16,147 bases of DNA, from assembly GCA_963615565.1 (NCBI GenBank), contig CAVEGR010000001.1, forward strand, positions 1 to 16,147, written 5' to 3'. Within the stretch, counting starts at the first letter, position 1; the number at the start of each line of letters is the position of its first letter. Of this stretch, positions 1 to 6,642 are shown piece after piece. Below the pieces are notes generated by a model. The model was not told the DNA's origin. It was given only the letters and a program-made list of their open reading frames with translations, and made no database searches. The position numbers were made by a program, and so were the translations under genes. The stretch is from UBA9732 sp963615565 (GTDB lineage: Bacteria; Spirochaetota; Spirochaetia; Sphaerochaetales; Sphaerochaetaceae).

Positions 1-279
1 ACTTTAACTGAAGAAGGTGCAAGAGCTATTTTTAGTGTTCCAAAGGAATCTTCTAAAAAAGCTAGTAGTTCTCGTACTGTAAAAAGAAGTGGTACTGCTA
101 GTGCTGTTGTTGATTTTGGTGACTATGAAGGCAAAAATCTTGGTATTTATCATGGTAGATATGGTTATTATATGCGCCATGGAGAAGAAAACATAAGACT
201 TCCAAAAGAATATCAGCAAGATGAAGAAGCGTGCAAAGCTATCACAAGAGAAACTGCTATTTCTTTCTTGAAAGCTTAA
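1..279 (+). CDS. topA: DNA topoisomerase I, C-terminal end (partial)
   Basis: The reading frame is open from the first base of the window to a TAA at 277-279, so only the last 92 residues are present. The final part reads DFGDYEGKNLGIYHGRYGYY followed by MRHGEENIRLPKE. This matches the small C-terminal repeat of bacterial type IA topoisomerases, whose core is G-R-Y-G-x-Y followed by a short segment ending in LPK and then a helix (here ITRETAISFLKA). A Lys/Ser-rich linker precedes it (KKASSSRTVKRSG). Topoisomerase I relaxes negative supercoils and is a housekeeping enzyme. The catalytic domains lie outside the window, so the call rests on this repeat alone. Another protein carrying the same repeat is possible. 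Confidence 0.7.
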   Translation, partial: TLTEEGARAIFSVPKESSKKASSSRTVKRSGTASAVVDFGDYEGKNLGIYHGRYGYYMRHGEENIRLPKEYQQDEEACKAITRETAISFLKA

Positions 280-285
280 ACCTCC

Positions 286-314
286 TTGAAGTAGTGTTTT
301 GAATGTTGTATTCT
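286..314 (+). promoter_or_regulatory. Probable tRNA-Arg promoter
   Basis: TTGAAG (286-291), a 17-nt spacer and TATTCT (309-314) form a sigma70-type promoter with 4/6 matches in each box. Transcription would start around 320, a few bases before the mature tRNA at 325. It lies just after the stop codon of the upstream gene. Confidence 0.4.
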
Positions 315-324
315 ATGCAACGTT

Positions 325-398
325 GATCCTTTAGCTCAGCTGGATAGAGCACTTCCCTCCTAAGGAAGGGGTCGGGCGTTCGAATCGCCCAAGGGTCA
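325..398 (+). tRNA. tRNA-Arg (anticodon CCT)
   Basis: A complete cloverleaf can be folded. The 7-bp acceptor stem is GATCCTT/AAGGGTC with one G-T pair. The D stem is GCTC/GAGC (334-337, 347-350). The anticodon stem is CTTCC/GGAAG around loop CTCCTAA, which gives anticodon CCT at 359-361. The variable loop has 5 nt. The T stem is GGGCG/CGCCC around TTCGAAT (379-385). The discriminator base is A398, and the 3' CCA is not encoded. This tRNA reads AGG codons. tRNA-Arg genes are common integration targets, and an integrase-like fragment lies just downstream. Confidence 0.95.
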
Positions 399-405
399 TA
401 GAAGT

Positions 406-456
406 AACCCTTTGTAATATAAGAAATTATCATTGCAGAGGGTTTTTTGATTTTTA
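406..456 (+). terminator. Rho-independent terminator after tRNA-Arg
   Basis: AACCCTTTGTAAT (406-418) pairs with ATTGCAGAGGGTT (432-444) through 13 base pairs, including G-U pairs, around a 13-nt loop. A T-rich tract (TTTTTTGATTTTT) follows at once. It would end the tRNA transcript. Confidence 0.75.
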
Positions 457-553
457 GGTAAAAATGGCAAAAGCACCTAAACAAGCACCTAAAATTTGAA
501 AAAAGATTCTTAGATTTTTCAATGTTTTTCAATTTCTTTCATATTCAAACGAA

Positions 554-562
554 TGTTATACT
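554..562 (+). promoter_or_regulatory. Extended -10 element upstream of the integrase fragment
   Basis: TGTTATACT is a TGn-extended -10 box (TATACT at 557-562). No good -35 hexamer lies 17 nt upstream, as is common for extended -10 promoters. Transcription would start near 569, only a few bases before the possible start codons at 572 and 581. Confidence 0.35.
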
Positions 563-580
563 GAAGGAGCTATGGAAGAG

Positions 581-865
581 ATGGTTGAATATTCACTGTT
601 TAAGTACCAACGCATAGGGCAAGACCAATACTATTGGTTTGTACAATTCAAAGACCCTGAAACAGGCAAACAATGTGACTGCATAAGTATTGATATCCTT
701 TCAAGGAAATTGGGGGACAATATCCACCATGTTACAAAGAAACCTGAGGCGGAAAACATTGTTCAACGTGCTATTACCTTTGGCCTTCATGAAAAGGGAG
801 GCAAAGAACATTCCTTCCAAATAGACTCAAAAATTGATTCTAGAAAAAAGTTTTGCTTTAAATAG
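581..865 (+). pseudogene. Truncated integrase-like N-terminal fragment
   Basis: About 95 codons read MVEYSLFKYQRIGQDQYYWF, then VQFKDPETGKQCDC, then EAENIVQRAITFGLHEKG. This is the usual opening of phage/ICE tyrosine recombinases: a short basic start, an aromatic strand with D-P-x-T-G-K, then a helix carrying an A-E motif. The catalytic domain (R..HxxR..Y) is absent because the frame runs into a tandem repeat and stops at 863-865. A complete integrase would have about 350-450 residues. ATG at 572 sits only 2 nt after the AAGGAG at 564-569, so I favour ATG at 581, with 11 nt spacing. The gene lies 180 bp from tRNA-Arg, as expected of an element that integrated there and was lost. A small unrelated protein cannot be excluded. 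Confidence 0.45.
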
Positions 866-923
866 ACTCAAAAATTGATTCTGAAAAACAGCTTTGCTTT
901 TAATAGAATCAAAATTGATTCTA
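821..923 (+). repeat. 41-bp tandem repeat (2.5 copies) with palindromic core
   Basis: Unit 1 is 821-861, unit 2 is 862-902 and the partial unit 3 is 903-923. Each begins ATAGACTCAAAAATTGATTC or a close variant. The repeat starts inside the integrase fragment and supplies its stop codon. In the third unit the core is a perfect inverted repeat, TAGAATCAA-AA-TTGATTCTA (904-923). Units 1 and 2 carry the same arms with one mismatch and a 3-nt spacer. Confidence 0.8.
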
Positions 924-1238
924 CAACACCATTGGCTGGTCATACAGCTCCAATTTTCAGCATAAGAAGTCTTTGGTCCTTCTCCTCATTTCTTCTAACT
1001 TGGCAATAACTGATTATGCCAATGAACAGCATTTTGCAAGATCTGAATGTGGCATTCTCATCTTAGGACTCTTTTTAACAAGAGATCAATTAGAGGCAAA
1101 GAATATTCAGTCATACTTGCAACTTCCAACAAACGTAAAACACTAAGTATTAACAAAATTAGTTATTACAACTCCCTTTTGATGCATAAGTCCTAGCTTG
1201 AAAAACATGCAAGACCTTTTTATTGTAAAAGTCAACAT

Positions 1239-1297
1239 AAAAATGTAGATTTATGGCCGTCAAAAATGTAGGATGATGGCCTTTTTTCTACATTTTT
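1239..1297. repeat. 23-bp direct repeats plus inverted copy; possible IS-end remnant
   Basis: AAAAATGTAG occurs at 1239-1248 and 1262-1271, and ATGGCC at 1253-1258 and 1276-1281, which gives an exact 23-bp period. An inverted copy, CTACATTTTT, follows at 1288-1297 and can pair with the second unit. IS21-family elements carry multiple short repeats at their ends, and this arrangement resembles them. No transposase coding is present, so it would be a remnant at most. Confidence 0.35.
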
Positions 1298-1344
1298 AGT
1301 GTGCAATGTACAATTTAGTTTAGATAATTTTCTAGACATTTGTC

Positions 1345-1373
1345 TTGACAGACCCATACTCTTAGCATAAGAC
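1345..1373 (+). promoter_or_regulatory. Possible promoter for the Smr-domain gene
   Basis: A perfect TTGACA lies at 1345-1350. The best -10 at 17 nt spacing is weak (TAAGAC, 1368-1373). If used, it would give a leader of about 105 nt. The -35 box is convincing but the -10 box is not. Confidence 0.3.
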
Positions 1374-1486
1374 TTAAATTCAGAACTGCAATTCGACTAT
1401 AGAACATATGACGGCTTGAGATCAAGTTACTAGACTTGCTTTGATTAGGCTTTTAATTTAGCATAGGAAGGAGTTGGGGAGAGGGC

Positions 1487-1894
1487 ATGGCTAAAACTAG
1501 TTTTGCCGATATTTACGAGCAGTGGACAAAGACGCATGATGAAAGTAGTGCTATTGATAAGCGTTATAAGAAGACTGCAAGTACAGATAAAGTCTCAAAA
1601 GATTCTATTAATGAAATTAGACGCATGAAAGCGCAAGATACTCTAGATTTACATAGTTATACGTTGGAAGAGGCTATTGTTATGACTAGAAATTTCTTGT
1701 CTTCTTCAAAGCAAAATGGGCTAAGAAAGGTTTTGATCATTACAGGCAAAGGAATACATTCTGCTGGTGGTGAATCTGTGTTGCGTCCTACAATTATAAA
1801 TATTGCAAATGCTCATCCTGCAGTTAGAGAAGTCAACACTCCAAAGGCTGCTGAAGGCGGAAGTGGAGCTTTAATTGTTATATTGAAGGCTTGA
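1487..1894 (+). CDS. Smr-domain protein
   Basis: This 135-residue protein ends in a Smr (small MutS-related) domain. The signature LDLHSYTLEEA is at residues 53-63, with D54-L-H56. The core motif ITGKGIHSAGGESVLRP is at 85-101 and GGSGALIVIL at 124-133. Smr domains are usually nucleases acting on branched DNA or on RNA; stand-alone bacterial versions include the ribosome-rescue factor SmrB. The N-terminal 50 residues are charged and linker-like. The start is set by a strong AGGAAGGAG upstream of ATG 1487. The next gene starts 57 bp downstream, so the two may be co-transcribed. The exact substrate cannot be read from the sequence. Confidence 0.85.
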   Translation: MAKTSFADIYEQWTKTHDESSAIDKRYKKTASTDKVSKDSINEIRRMKAQDTLDLHSYTLEEAIVMTRNFLSSSKQNGLRKVLIITGKGIHSAGGESVLRPTIINIANAHPAVREVNTPKAAEGGSGALIVILKA

Positions 1895-1951
1895 TTGTTA
1901 CATGTTATGCTTTTGAAAAGCAGTTTTGCAAAAAACTCTAAGGAGTCTTCA

Positions 1952-2887
1952 ATGGAAATTCAAAAACAAATACTATTATTTTTATCTAATCTTCAAAATC
2001 CAGTTTTAAATGTCTTTTTTCAAATCATCACCATGATTGGAGAAACTATTTTTGTAGTTTGTGTGATTTGCTTTTTATTTTGGAATGTAAACAAGAAAAA
2101 AGGCATAACTATTTGTATGTGTATGCTCACAAATGTTCAGCTTATGGGTCTTATTAAGGCTATTGTTAGATTTCCAAGACCTTGGACAGTAATTGAAGAC
2201 TTAAGAACTGTAAGGCAAAGTACAGCAACTGGATATTCTTTTCCTAGCGGTCATACTACTAATTCAAGTAGCACTCTTACAGCAATTGCAATTGCATTTA
2301 AGAAAAGATGGCTCTCAATTACCTGTGCAGTTTTAATTGCTCTAGTTGGTTTTTCTAGGCTTTATCTTTGTGTTCATTGGCCAATGGATGTTGCTTGTGG
2401 TCTTCTCCTTGGCTGTGGTGGAACATTCCTTTTGTTTAATTTCTATGAAAAGCTTTTTGAAGACAAAGAAAGAGGCATGAAGTTTTTCTTAATTGCAGGC
2501 ATTATTGCAACAATAGCCTGGATTGTTATTGTTGTGCTACTTTTTAATGAAAAGATTGATTCTAAGGCATTTTCTGACTTTGGAAAAAACATTGCAACTT
2601 TCTCAGGTGCAGCACTTGGTCTTATTTGGGAACGCAATGTTTTTGATTATACTGTTGAAGAAGGGCATTGGAAGAGAAAGATTTTACGTTTTGTTCTTGG
2701 CTTGCTTGGATGCGTTATTATTCTTCCTCTGTCTAAGATTGTTCTTAAGAATCTTGGCTGGTATAATTCAATCACTTCTACACTTAGATATTTCTTGGCT
2801 ACATTCTGGGCAAGTGGTGTTTATCCAATCCTAGGAGGAAAACTTGGTCTTTTTGTAACTGATATTTCAGATAGTGGAACAAACTAA
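1952..2887 (+). CDS. PAP2-family membrane phosphatase
   Basis: This 311-residue polytopic membrane protein has all three parts of the PAP2 phosphatase signature. They are K69...RFPRP (73-77), PSGHT (98-102, catalytic His101) and SRLYLCVH (135-142) followed by PMD. Members dephosphorylate lipid phosphates, such as undecaprenyl pyrophosphate or phosphatidic acid, at the outer face of the inner membrane. Hydrophobic segments precede, separate and follow the motifs, and several more make up a C-terminal half longer than the minimal domain. I place the start at ATG 1952 because AAGGAG (1940-1945) precedes it by 6 nt. An upstream TTG at 1895 is in frame but lacks such a site. The 3' end contains a putative operator for the next gene (2859-2870). 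Confidence 0.88.
   Translation: MEIQKQILLFLSNLQNPVLNVFFQIITMIGETIFVVCVICFLFWNVNKKKGITICMCMLTNVQLMGLIKAIVRFPRPWTVIEDLRTVRQSTATGYSFPSGHTTNSSSTLTAIAIAFKKRWLSITCAVLIALVGFSRLYLCVHWPMDVACGLLLGCGGTFLLFNFYEKLFEDKERGMKFFLIAGIIATIAWIVIVVLLFNEKIDSKAFSDFGKNIATFSGAALGLIWERNVFDYTVEEGHWKRKILRFVLGLLGCVIILPLSKIVLKNLGWYNSITSTLRYFLATFWASGVYPILGGKLGLFVTDISDSGTN
2855..2870 (+). promoter_or_regulatory. Putative GntR operator, copy 1 (upstream of gntR)
   Basis: GTAACTGATATTTCAG lies inside the last codons of the PAP2 gene, about 30 bp upstream of the gntR -10 box. The near-palindrome CTGATATTTCAG (2859-2870) recurs exactly, in reverse complement, upstream of uxaE (3576-3587). A variant overlaps the uxuB promoter. 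The position fits autoregulation. Confidence 0.5.
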
Positions 2888-2895
2888 TTGGTTTT

Positions 2896-2904
2896 TGCTA
2901 TAAT
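2896..2904 (+). promoter_or_regulatory. Extended -10 promoter of gntR
   Basis: TGCTATAAT is a perfect extended -10 element (TG, one base, consensus TATAAT at 2899-2904). There is no good -35. Transcription should begin about 7 nt downstream, at or just before the ATG at 2911, and no ribosome binding site lies between. The mRNA is therefore probably leaderless. Confidence 0.6.
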
Positions 2905-2910
2905 AAGCCC

Positions 2911-3564
2911 ATGCTTACAGATGTTGTTTATGATAGTCTTAGAGATAAAATTTTAGATTTGAATTTAAAACCAGGAACTCCACTTAGTTTTTCTGTATTA
3001 AGTGCTCAATATAATGTCAGTATCTCTCCTATCAGAGATGCTCTTAAGCGTCTTGCAACAGAGGGTCTTGTTGAGATTAAGCCTCAAAGTGGTACTGATG
3101 TATCCCTCATAGACTTAGAGAAGGTAAGAGACGAGCGTTTTATGCGTCTTTATCTTGAGTTAGGTGCAATTGAAAAATTAGAGTTTTTTGGAATAAGTGA
3201 CAATTTGATTGATAAGTGGGAAGAGCTGATTTGCCTGCAAAATGAAGCTTTTATGTGTCGTAATACAGCTAGATTCCTTGAATTGGATGATCAGATGCAT
3301 ATGTTGCTGTTTAAAGAATGTAAACATGAAAAAGTTTTCAATTTGATGAAAAGTGCAAGTGGTAATTATCATAGAATACGTATGGTTAGTTACCTTTTTG
3401 ACGATATCTTGAAAAATATTTTGGTTCAGCATAAGGCCTTACTTGAAGCGTTAAAGAAGCGTGATATTCAGGAACTCCTTGAACTTGATAGACAGCACAT
3501 TTCAAAAATTGAAATAGAAACGGCTGAATATCAGAAGGCTTATCCTCAATATTTTAGGCAATAG
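2911..3564 (+). CDS. GntR-family (FCD/FadR-type) transcriptional regulator of uronate genes
   Basis: This 217-residue regulator has an N-terminal winged helix-turn-helix (about residues 4-65; VSISPIRDALKRLATEGLVEI is the recognition segment). An all-helical FCD ligand-binding domain follows. The usual metal-binding residues of the FCD domain are visible: Asp126/127 and His130 in LDDQMH, His174 in VQHKALL and His196 in DRQHIS. FCD regulators such as UxuR and ExuR sense uronates or aldonates and normally repress their catabolic genes. The context supports that role: uxaE starts 81 bp downstream, and shared operator-like sequences flank this gene and precede the uxuB operon. The start fits the canonical GntR N-terminus. 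The inducer cannot be read from the sequence. Confidence 0.85.
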   Translation: MLTDVVYDSLRDKILDLNLKPGTPLSFSVLSAQYNVSISPIRDALKRLATEGLVEIKPQSGTDVSLIDLEKVRDERFMRLYLELGAIEKLEFFGISDNLIDKWEELICLQNEAFMCRNTARFLELDDQMHMLLFKECKHEKVFNLMKSASGNYHRIRMVSYLFDDILKNILVQHKALLEALKKRDIQELLELDRQHISKIEIETAEYQKAYPQYFRQ

Positions 3565-3571
3565 CACAGGG

Positions 3572-3591
3572 GCAACTGAAATATCAGTTGC
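3572..3591 (+). promoter_or_regulatory. Putative GntR operator, copy 2 (upstream of uxaE)
   Basis: GCAACTGA-AATA-TCAGTTGC is a perfect 8-bp inverted repeat. On the other strand it reads GCAACTGATATTTCAG, a 15/16 match to copy 1. A -10-like TAAAAT lies 10 bp downstream (3602-3607), so bound repressor would block it. No T-tract follows the hairpin, which argues against a terminator of gntR. Confidence 0.6.
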
Positions 3592-3645
3592 ATTATCGGG
3601 ATAAAATGAGTAATCTGAAAAAGATTTCACGCGTGGAGGATTGTC

Positions 3646-5097
3646 ATGTGGAAAATTGAAGGTGGACGTTCTTTTGAGCTTTATGAAGACTCAAAACATG
3701 GTGATGTTTTTATGGTTGCTTCTCCAAAGCAGGATTATATTGTTGCAAAACCAAACTTAGGGTATGAAGGAGAAGAGGTTCTCTGTGATGGACAAAAATG
3801 GACTCTGGCTCCATTAAATCATGCAAATGCTGAAAAGCTTAGGGCTATGTTCCCATTTACAGCTCCTAGTAGAGTTCTTGAAAGGGATAAAACCGTTGGT
3901 GTTGGCGATAGACTAGGCATTGCAACTGATGGTCATATTAGAGTTTTTAAGGATTATCCAAACGTGACTCCAGTTTTGGCTCAGCAGTCAATTAGAGAGC
4001 TTACTCTTACAAATAGAACATTTGCTGATGTTATTGATTGTGCAACCTTTTCTGTCTTTAAGAATAACTACACTACAGGTTGGGGTGCAGATGGAGACCA
4101 TGTTAAGACAGCTGATGAGGTTGAATATGCACTTTCCAGTGGTTGTACAATGATTACATTGGACTGTAGTGAACAGATTGATAACACAATTGATGGTCTT
4201 TCTGCTGAAGAAGTTGCAAAAAAATATGAAGAGCTTGATTATTGTTGCAAGACCAAATTAGAAGAAGCATATCTTGGTAAGACATTTGATGTTGGTGAAG
4301 GTGTTTCAATTACATTTGATGATGATATGTTCAAGCGCTGTATACTTATTTACAGTAAAGCTATCAAGCACGCTATTGATATTTATAGAAACGATATTCT
4401 TGGAAAAGATGGACAAAGAGCAGACTTTGAAATTTCTATTGATGAGACTATGACTCCAACTCATCCGGCCCAGCATTTCTTTGTAGCGAATCAGCTTATA
4501 CATCATGATGTTCATATTGCAACTGTTGCTCCAAGGTTCTGTGGTGAGTTCCAAAAGGGGATTGATTATATTGGTGATTTGGACCAATTTGCAAAGGAAA
4601 TGAAGGTTCATGCTGCTATTGCTCGTCATTTTGGATACAAGCTTAGTATTCACAGTGGTTCAGATAAATTTTCAATTTTCCCGGTAGCTGGCAAAGAAAC
4701 AAAAGGTAAGTTCCATCTTAAAACGGCTGGTACTAACTGGCTTGAGGCTATGAAGTTGGTTGCCATGAAGGATCCAGCACTCTATAGAGAGGTTCATAAG
4801 TTTGCTCTTGGTGCTTTCTCTGAGGCTACAAAGTATTATCATGTTACAACTGATCTTAATAAGATTCCTAATATTGATACTCTCAAGGATAGCGAACTTC
4901 CTGATTTGTTCAAACTTAATGATGCTAGACAGCTGATTCATATTACTTATGGTTTGATTTTAAATGCTAAGACTGAAGATGGAACGCTTTTGTTCAAAGA
5001 TGAGCTTTATGATCTTTGGAGAACATACAAGGAAGACTATGCCCAGTTGTTGCATTCTCATATTGGAAGACACGTTGCAGCAATGTTAGGAAAGTAG
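3646..5097 (+). CDS. uxaE: Tagaturonate epimerase (UxaE family)
   Basis: This 483-residue protein has the length and sequence character of the UxaE family first characterised in Thermotoga maritima, which interconverts D-tagaturonate and D-fructuronate. With UxaC it lets galacturonate join the glucuronate route without altronate enzymes. Likely metal/catalytic segments include DETMTPTHPAQHFFVAN, LIHHDVHIATVAPRF, AAIARHFGYKLSIHSGSDKF and the C-terminal HIGRHVAAMLG; I cannot assign individual roles. The start has a GGAGG a few bases before ATG 3646. The gene is its own transcription unit, with operator copy 2 upstream and a terminator at 5124. The rest of the pathway lies in the operon from 6755. 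Its identity as an epimerase rests on family recognition. Confidence 0.85.
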   Translation: MWKIEGGRSFELYEDSKHGDVFMVASPKQDYIVAKPNLGYEGEEVLCDGQKWTLAPLNHANAEKLRAMFPFTAPSRVLERDKTVGVGDRLGIATDGHIRVFKDYPNVTPVLAQQSIRELTLTNRTFADVIDCATFSVFKNNYTTGWGADGDHVKTADEVEYALSSGCTMITLDCSEQIDNTIDGLSAEEVAKKYEELDYCCKTKLEEAYLGKTFDVGEGVSITFDDDMFKRCILIYSKAIKHAIDIYRNDILGKDGQRADFEISIDETMTPTHPAQHFFVANQLIHHDVHIATVAPRFCGEFQKGIDYIGDLDQFAKEMKVHAAIARHFGYKLSIHSGSDKFSIFPVAGKETKGKFHLKTAGTNWLEAMKLVAMKDPALYREVHKFALGAFSEATKYYHVTTDLNKIPNIDTLKDSELPDLFKLNDARQLIHITYGLILNAKTEDGTLLFKDELYDLWRTYKEDYAQLLHSHIGRHVAAMLGK

Positions 5098-5123
5098 ATT
5101 GATACTTAAGTTTAAAAAAATTT

Positions 5124-5164
5124 AGGGATGAGTTATGCTGTTGTGCTAGCTCATCCCTTTCTTT
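5124..5164 (+). terminator. Rho-independent terminator of uxaE
   Basis: AGGGATGAGTTA (5124-5135) pairs with TAGCTCATCCCT (5147-5158), with one G-U pair and an 11-nt loop. TTCTTT follows. It lies 27 nt after the uxaE stop codon. Confidence 0.75.
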
Positions 5165-5165
5165 C

Positions 5166-5200
5166 AGATTTACGTGCATTTGCACGGAAATCTGAAATAG
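5166..5200 (+). repeat. 35-bp direct repeat, copy 1 (imperfect palindrome)
   Basis: This copy is identical over 35 bp to 5234-5268. AGATTTACGTGCA and TGCACGGAAATCT form a 13-bp inverted repeat with a single mismatch and a 2-nt centre. It lies just upstream of the -35 box of the ATPase gene promoter. Confidence 0.9.
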
Positions 5201-5204
5201 CTTC

Positions 5205-5233
5205 TTGACAGGATACTAAGCTTACTGTATTTT
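5205..5233 (+). promoter_or_regulatory. Promoter of the AAA ATPase gene
   Basis: A consensus TTGACA (5205-5210), a 17-nt spacer and TATTTT (5228-5233) lie exactly between the two 35-bp repeats. Transcription would start near 5240, inside the second repeat, so both repeats could be operators or the second could fold in the mRNA leader. Confidence 0.6.
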
Positions 5234-5268
5234 AGATTTACGTGCATTTGCACGGAAATCTGAAATAG
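5234..5268 (+). repeat. 35-bp direct repeat, copy 2 (imperfect palindrome)
   Basis: This copy is identical to 5166-5200, at a 68-bp distance. It begins directly after the -10 box and ends 31 bp before the ATPase start codon. It would form a hairpin at the very 5' end of the transcript. Confidence 0.9.
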
Positions 5269-5299
5269 GAATGAATTTTGGTAAATTCTCAAAAGGATT

Positions 5300-6592
5300 A
5301 TGAACACGATTGAACGGCCTGTATACTTAGAAAAATTAATTTCTAGAATAAATAACGGCATGATTAAAATCATTACTGGAATAAGAAGATCTGGAAAGTC
5401 ATTTTTGCTTTTTAATCTCTTTTACCAATATTTGCTTTCTACTGGAATCTCTGATGACCAAATAATTAAACTTGCTTTAGATTCTCCGGAGAATAAGAAG
5501 TATCTTAATGTTGACGAATTGTACTCATTTCTTAATGAAGCAACAAATGATAAAAGCAAACAGTTCTATATTATGCTTGATGAAGTACAGTTTGTTATAA
5601 CAAAAGAAGAACTTAAAAATAAAGACAACTATGTTCCATTATATGGCGTTCTTAATGGATTACTTAGAAAAGAAAATGTAGATGTTTATGTTACTGGTAG
5701 TAATTCTAAATTGCTTTCCACTGATGTATTGACTGAGTTTAGGGGTAGGGGTGATGAATTGCACATTTCACCTCTTTCCTTTTCAGAATTTGTTGCTTCG
5801 TATAATGGTTCAAAACAAGATGCTTGGCAAGATTATTTAATGTTTGGAGGAATGCCACATATTCTGAGTCTTTCTAAGGATGAAGATAAGATGGAATATC
5901 TTTCTAGGCTGAATTCTGAAATATATATGAAGGATATAAGCGAGAGATATGACCTTAGAAGTTACTCTGGAATGGAGGAAGTTTTAAAAGTTGTTGCATC
6001 ATCAATTGGATCGTTAGTAAACCCTCAGAGGATTTCTGATACTTTTGAAAGTTCTGGTAAAAATAATCTTTCAAATCATACAGTTAGAGAATATCTATCA
6101 TATTTACAAGATTCTTTCCTTATTCAAAAAGCTCAACGGTACGATGTAAAAGGACGTCAATACATTAGTACTCCTGTGAAATATTACTATACTGATACTG
6201 GTCTTAGAAACGCTGTACTTGGCTTTAGACAGTATGAAGAGACACACCTTATGGAAAATGCAATCTATAATGAATTAATTTATAGAGGTTTCCAAGTAGA
6301 TGTGGGAATAGTAGATACTTATTCAAATGAGAATAACACTAGAAAACATAAACAGTTAGAAATTGATTTTGTAGCTAATAAGGGTAGTTGTCGTTATTAT
6401 CTACAATCAGCTTTTTCTATTCCTGATGCTGAAAAAATGAATCAAGAGCAGAATTCTTTGATAAATGTTCCTGATTCGTTTAAGAAAATAATTGTTGTGG
6501 GAACACCTTCTCCCATTTGGCATAATGAAAATGGGGTTGAGATAATAAACATAATTGATTTCTTGCTAAAGCCAAATAGCTTAGATTTGTAA
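5300..6592 (+). CDS. AAA_14/DUF4143-type ATP-binding protein
   Basis: This 430-residue P-loop ATPase has Walker A GIRRSGKS (27-34) and Walker B FYIMLDEVQ (89-97, D94-E95). A sensor-like strand VTGSNSKLL (131-139) follows, then the FRGRGDELHISPLSFSEF segment (148-165) typical of this family. The C-terminal half, from about residue 200, matches the usual DUF4143 part, with a winged-helix-like region and a nuclease-like ELIYRGFQVDVG...EIDFVA motif near residues 320-355. Family members are widespread, strain-variable and of unknown role. They often occur in many copies in anaerobes and are not known uronate enzymes. The gene sits between two uronate transcription units with its own promoter and repeats. 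AAAAGG precedes ATG 5300. No terminator is seen after it. Confidence 0.85.
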   Translation: MNTIERPVYLEKLISRINNGMIKIITGIRRSGKSFLLFNLFYQYLLSTGISDDQIIKLALDSPENKKYLNVDELYSFLNEATNDKSKQFYIMLDEVQFVITKEELKNKDNYVPLYGVLNGLLRKENVDVYVTGSNSKLLSTDVLTEFRGRGDELHISPLSFSEFVASYNGSKQDAWQDYLMFGGMPHILSLSKDEDKMEYLSRLNSEIYMKDISERYDLRSYSGMEEVLKVVASSIGSLVNPQRISDTFESSGKNNLSNHTVREYLSYLQDSFLIQKAQRYDVKGRQYISTPVKYYYTDTGLRNAVLGFRQYEETHLMENAIYNELIYRGFQVDVGIVDTYSNENNTRKHKQLEIDFVANKGSCRYYLQSAFSIPDAEKMNQEQNSLINVPDSFKKIIVVGTPSPIWHNENGVEIINIIDFLLKPNSLDL

Positions 6593-6642
6593 AGAAAAAC
6601 ATCAGAGAGATAAATTATAACTGCGTAAAGCAAAAAAAGTTA

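Larger units (their letters stand above)
924..1486. other. Gene-poor stretch with decayed DNA
   Basis: No complete gene is visible in these 563 bases. A 75-codon open frame without a good start (919-1146, + strand) contains FARSECGILILGLFLTRDQL and ends with QLPTNVKH. It could be a decayed, frameshifted continuation of the upstream integrase fragment, but the match to the GMRxGE region is too poor to call. The 23-bp direct repeats at 1239-1281 are listed separately. The stretch ends with the leader of the Smr-domain gene. Confidence 0.5.

Noticed and set aside
4..219. Minus-strand ORF opposite the topA-like 3' end
   Set aside because: It is a shadow of the coding frame with low-complexity composition and no ribosome binding site.
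257..532. Minus-strand 91-residue ORF containing the WAIRTPDPFLRREVLYPAELK string
   Set aside because: This is the antisense translation of tRNA-Arg, a well-known false ORF, and it also covers the terminator.
821..1297. CRISPR array
   Set aside because: There are only two to three repeat copies, no unique spacers of constant length and no cas genes.
1895..1951. TTG start for the PAP2 gene directly after the Smr stop codon
   Set aside because: There is no suitable ribosome binding site, whereas AAGGAG is well placed for ATG 1952.
3572..3591. Palindrome after gntR as a terminator
   Set aside because: There is no T-run, the stem is short and AT-rich, and the sequence matches the two other operator-like sites.
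5191..5268. CTGAAATA within the 35-bp repeats as a GntR operator half-site
   Set aside because: Only 8 of 12 bases match and the rest of the palindrome differs, so it is probably chance. The ATPase gene need not belong to the uronate regulon.
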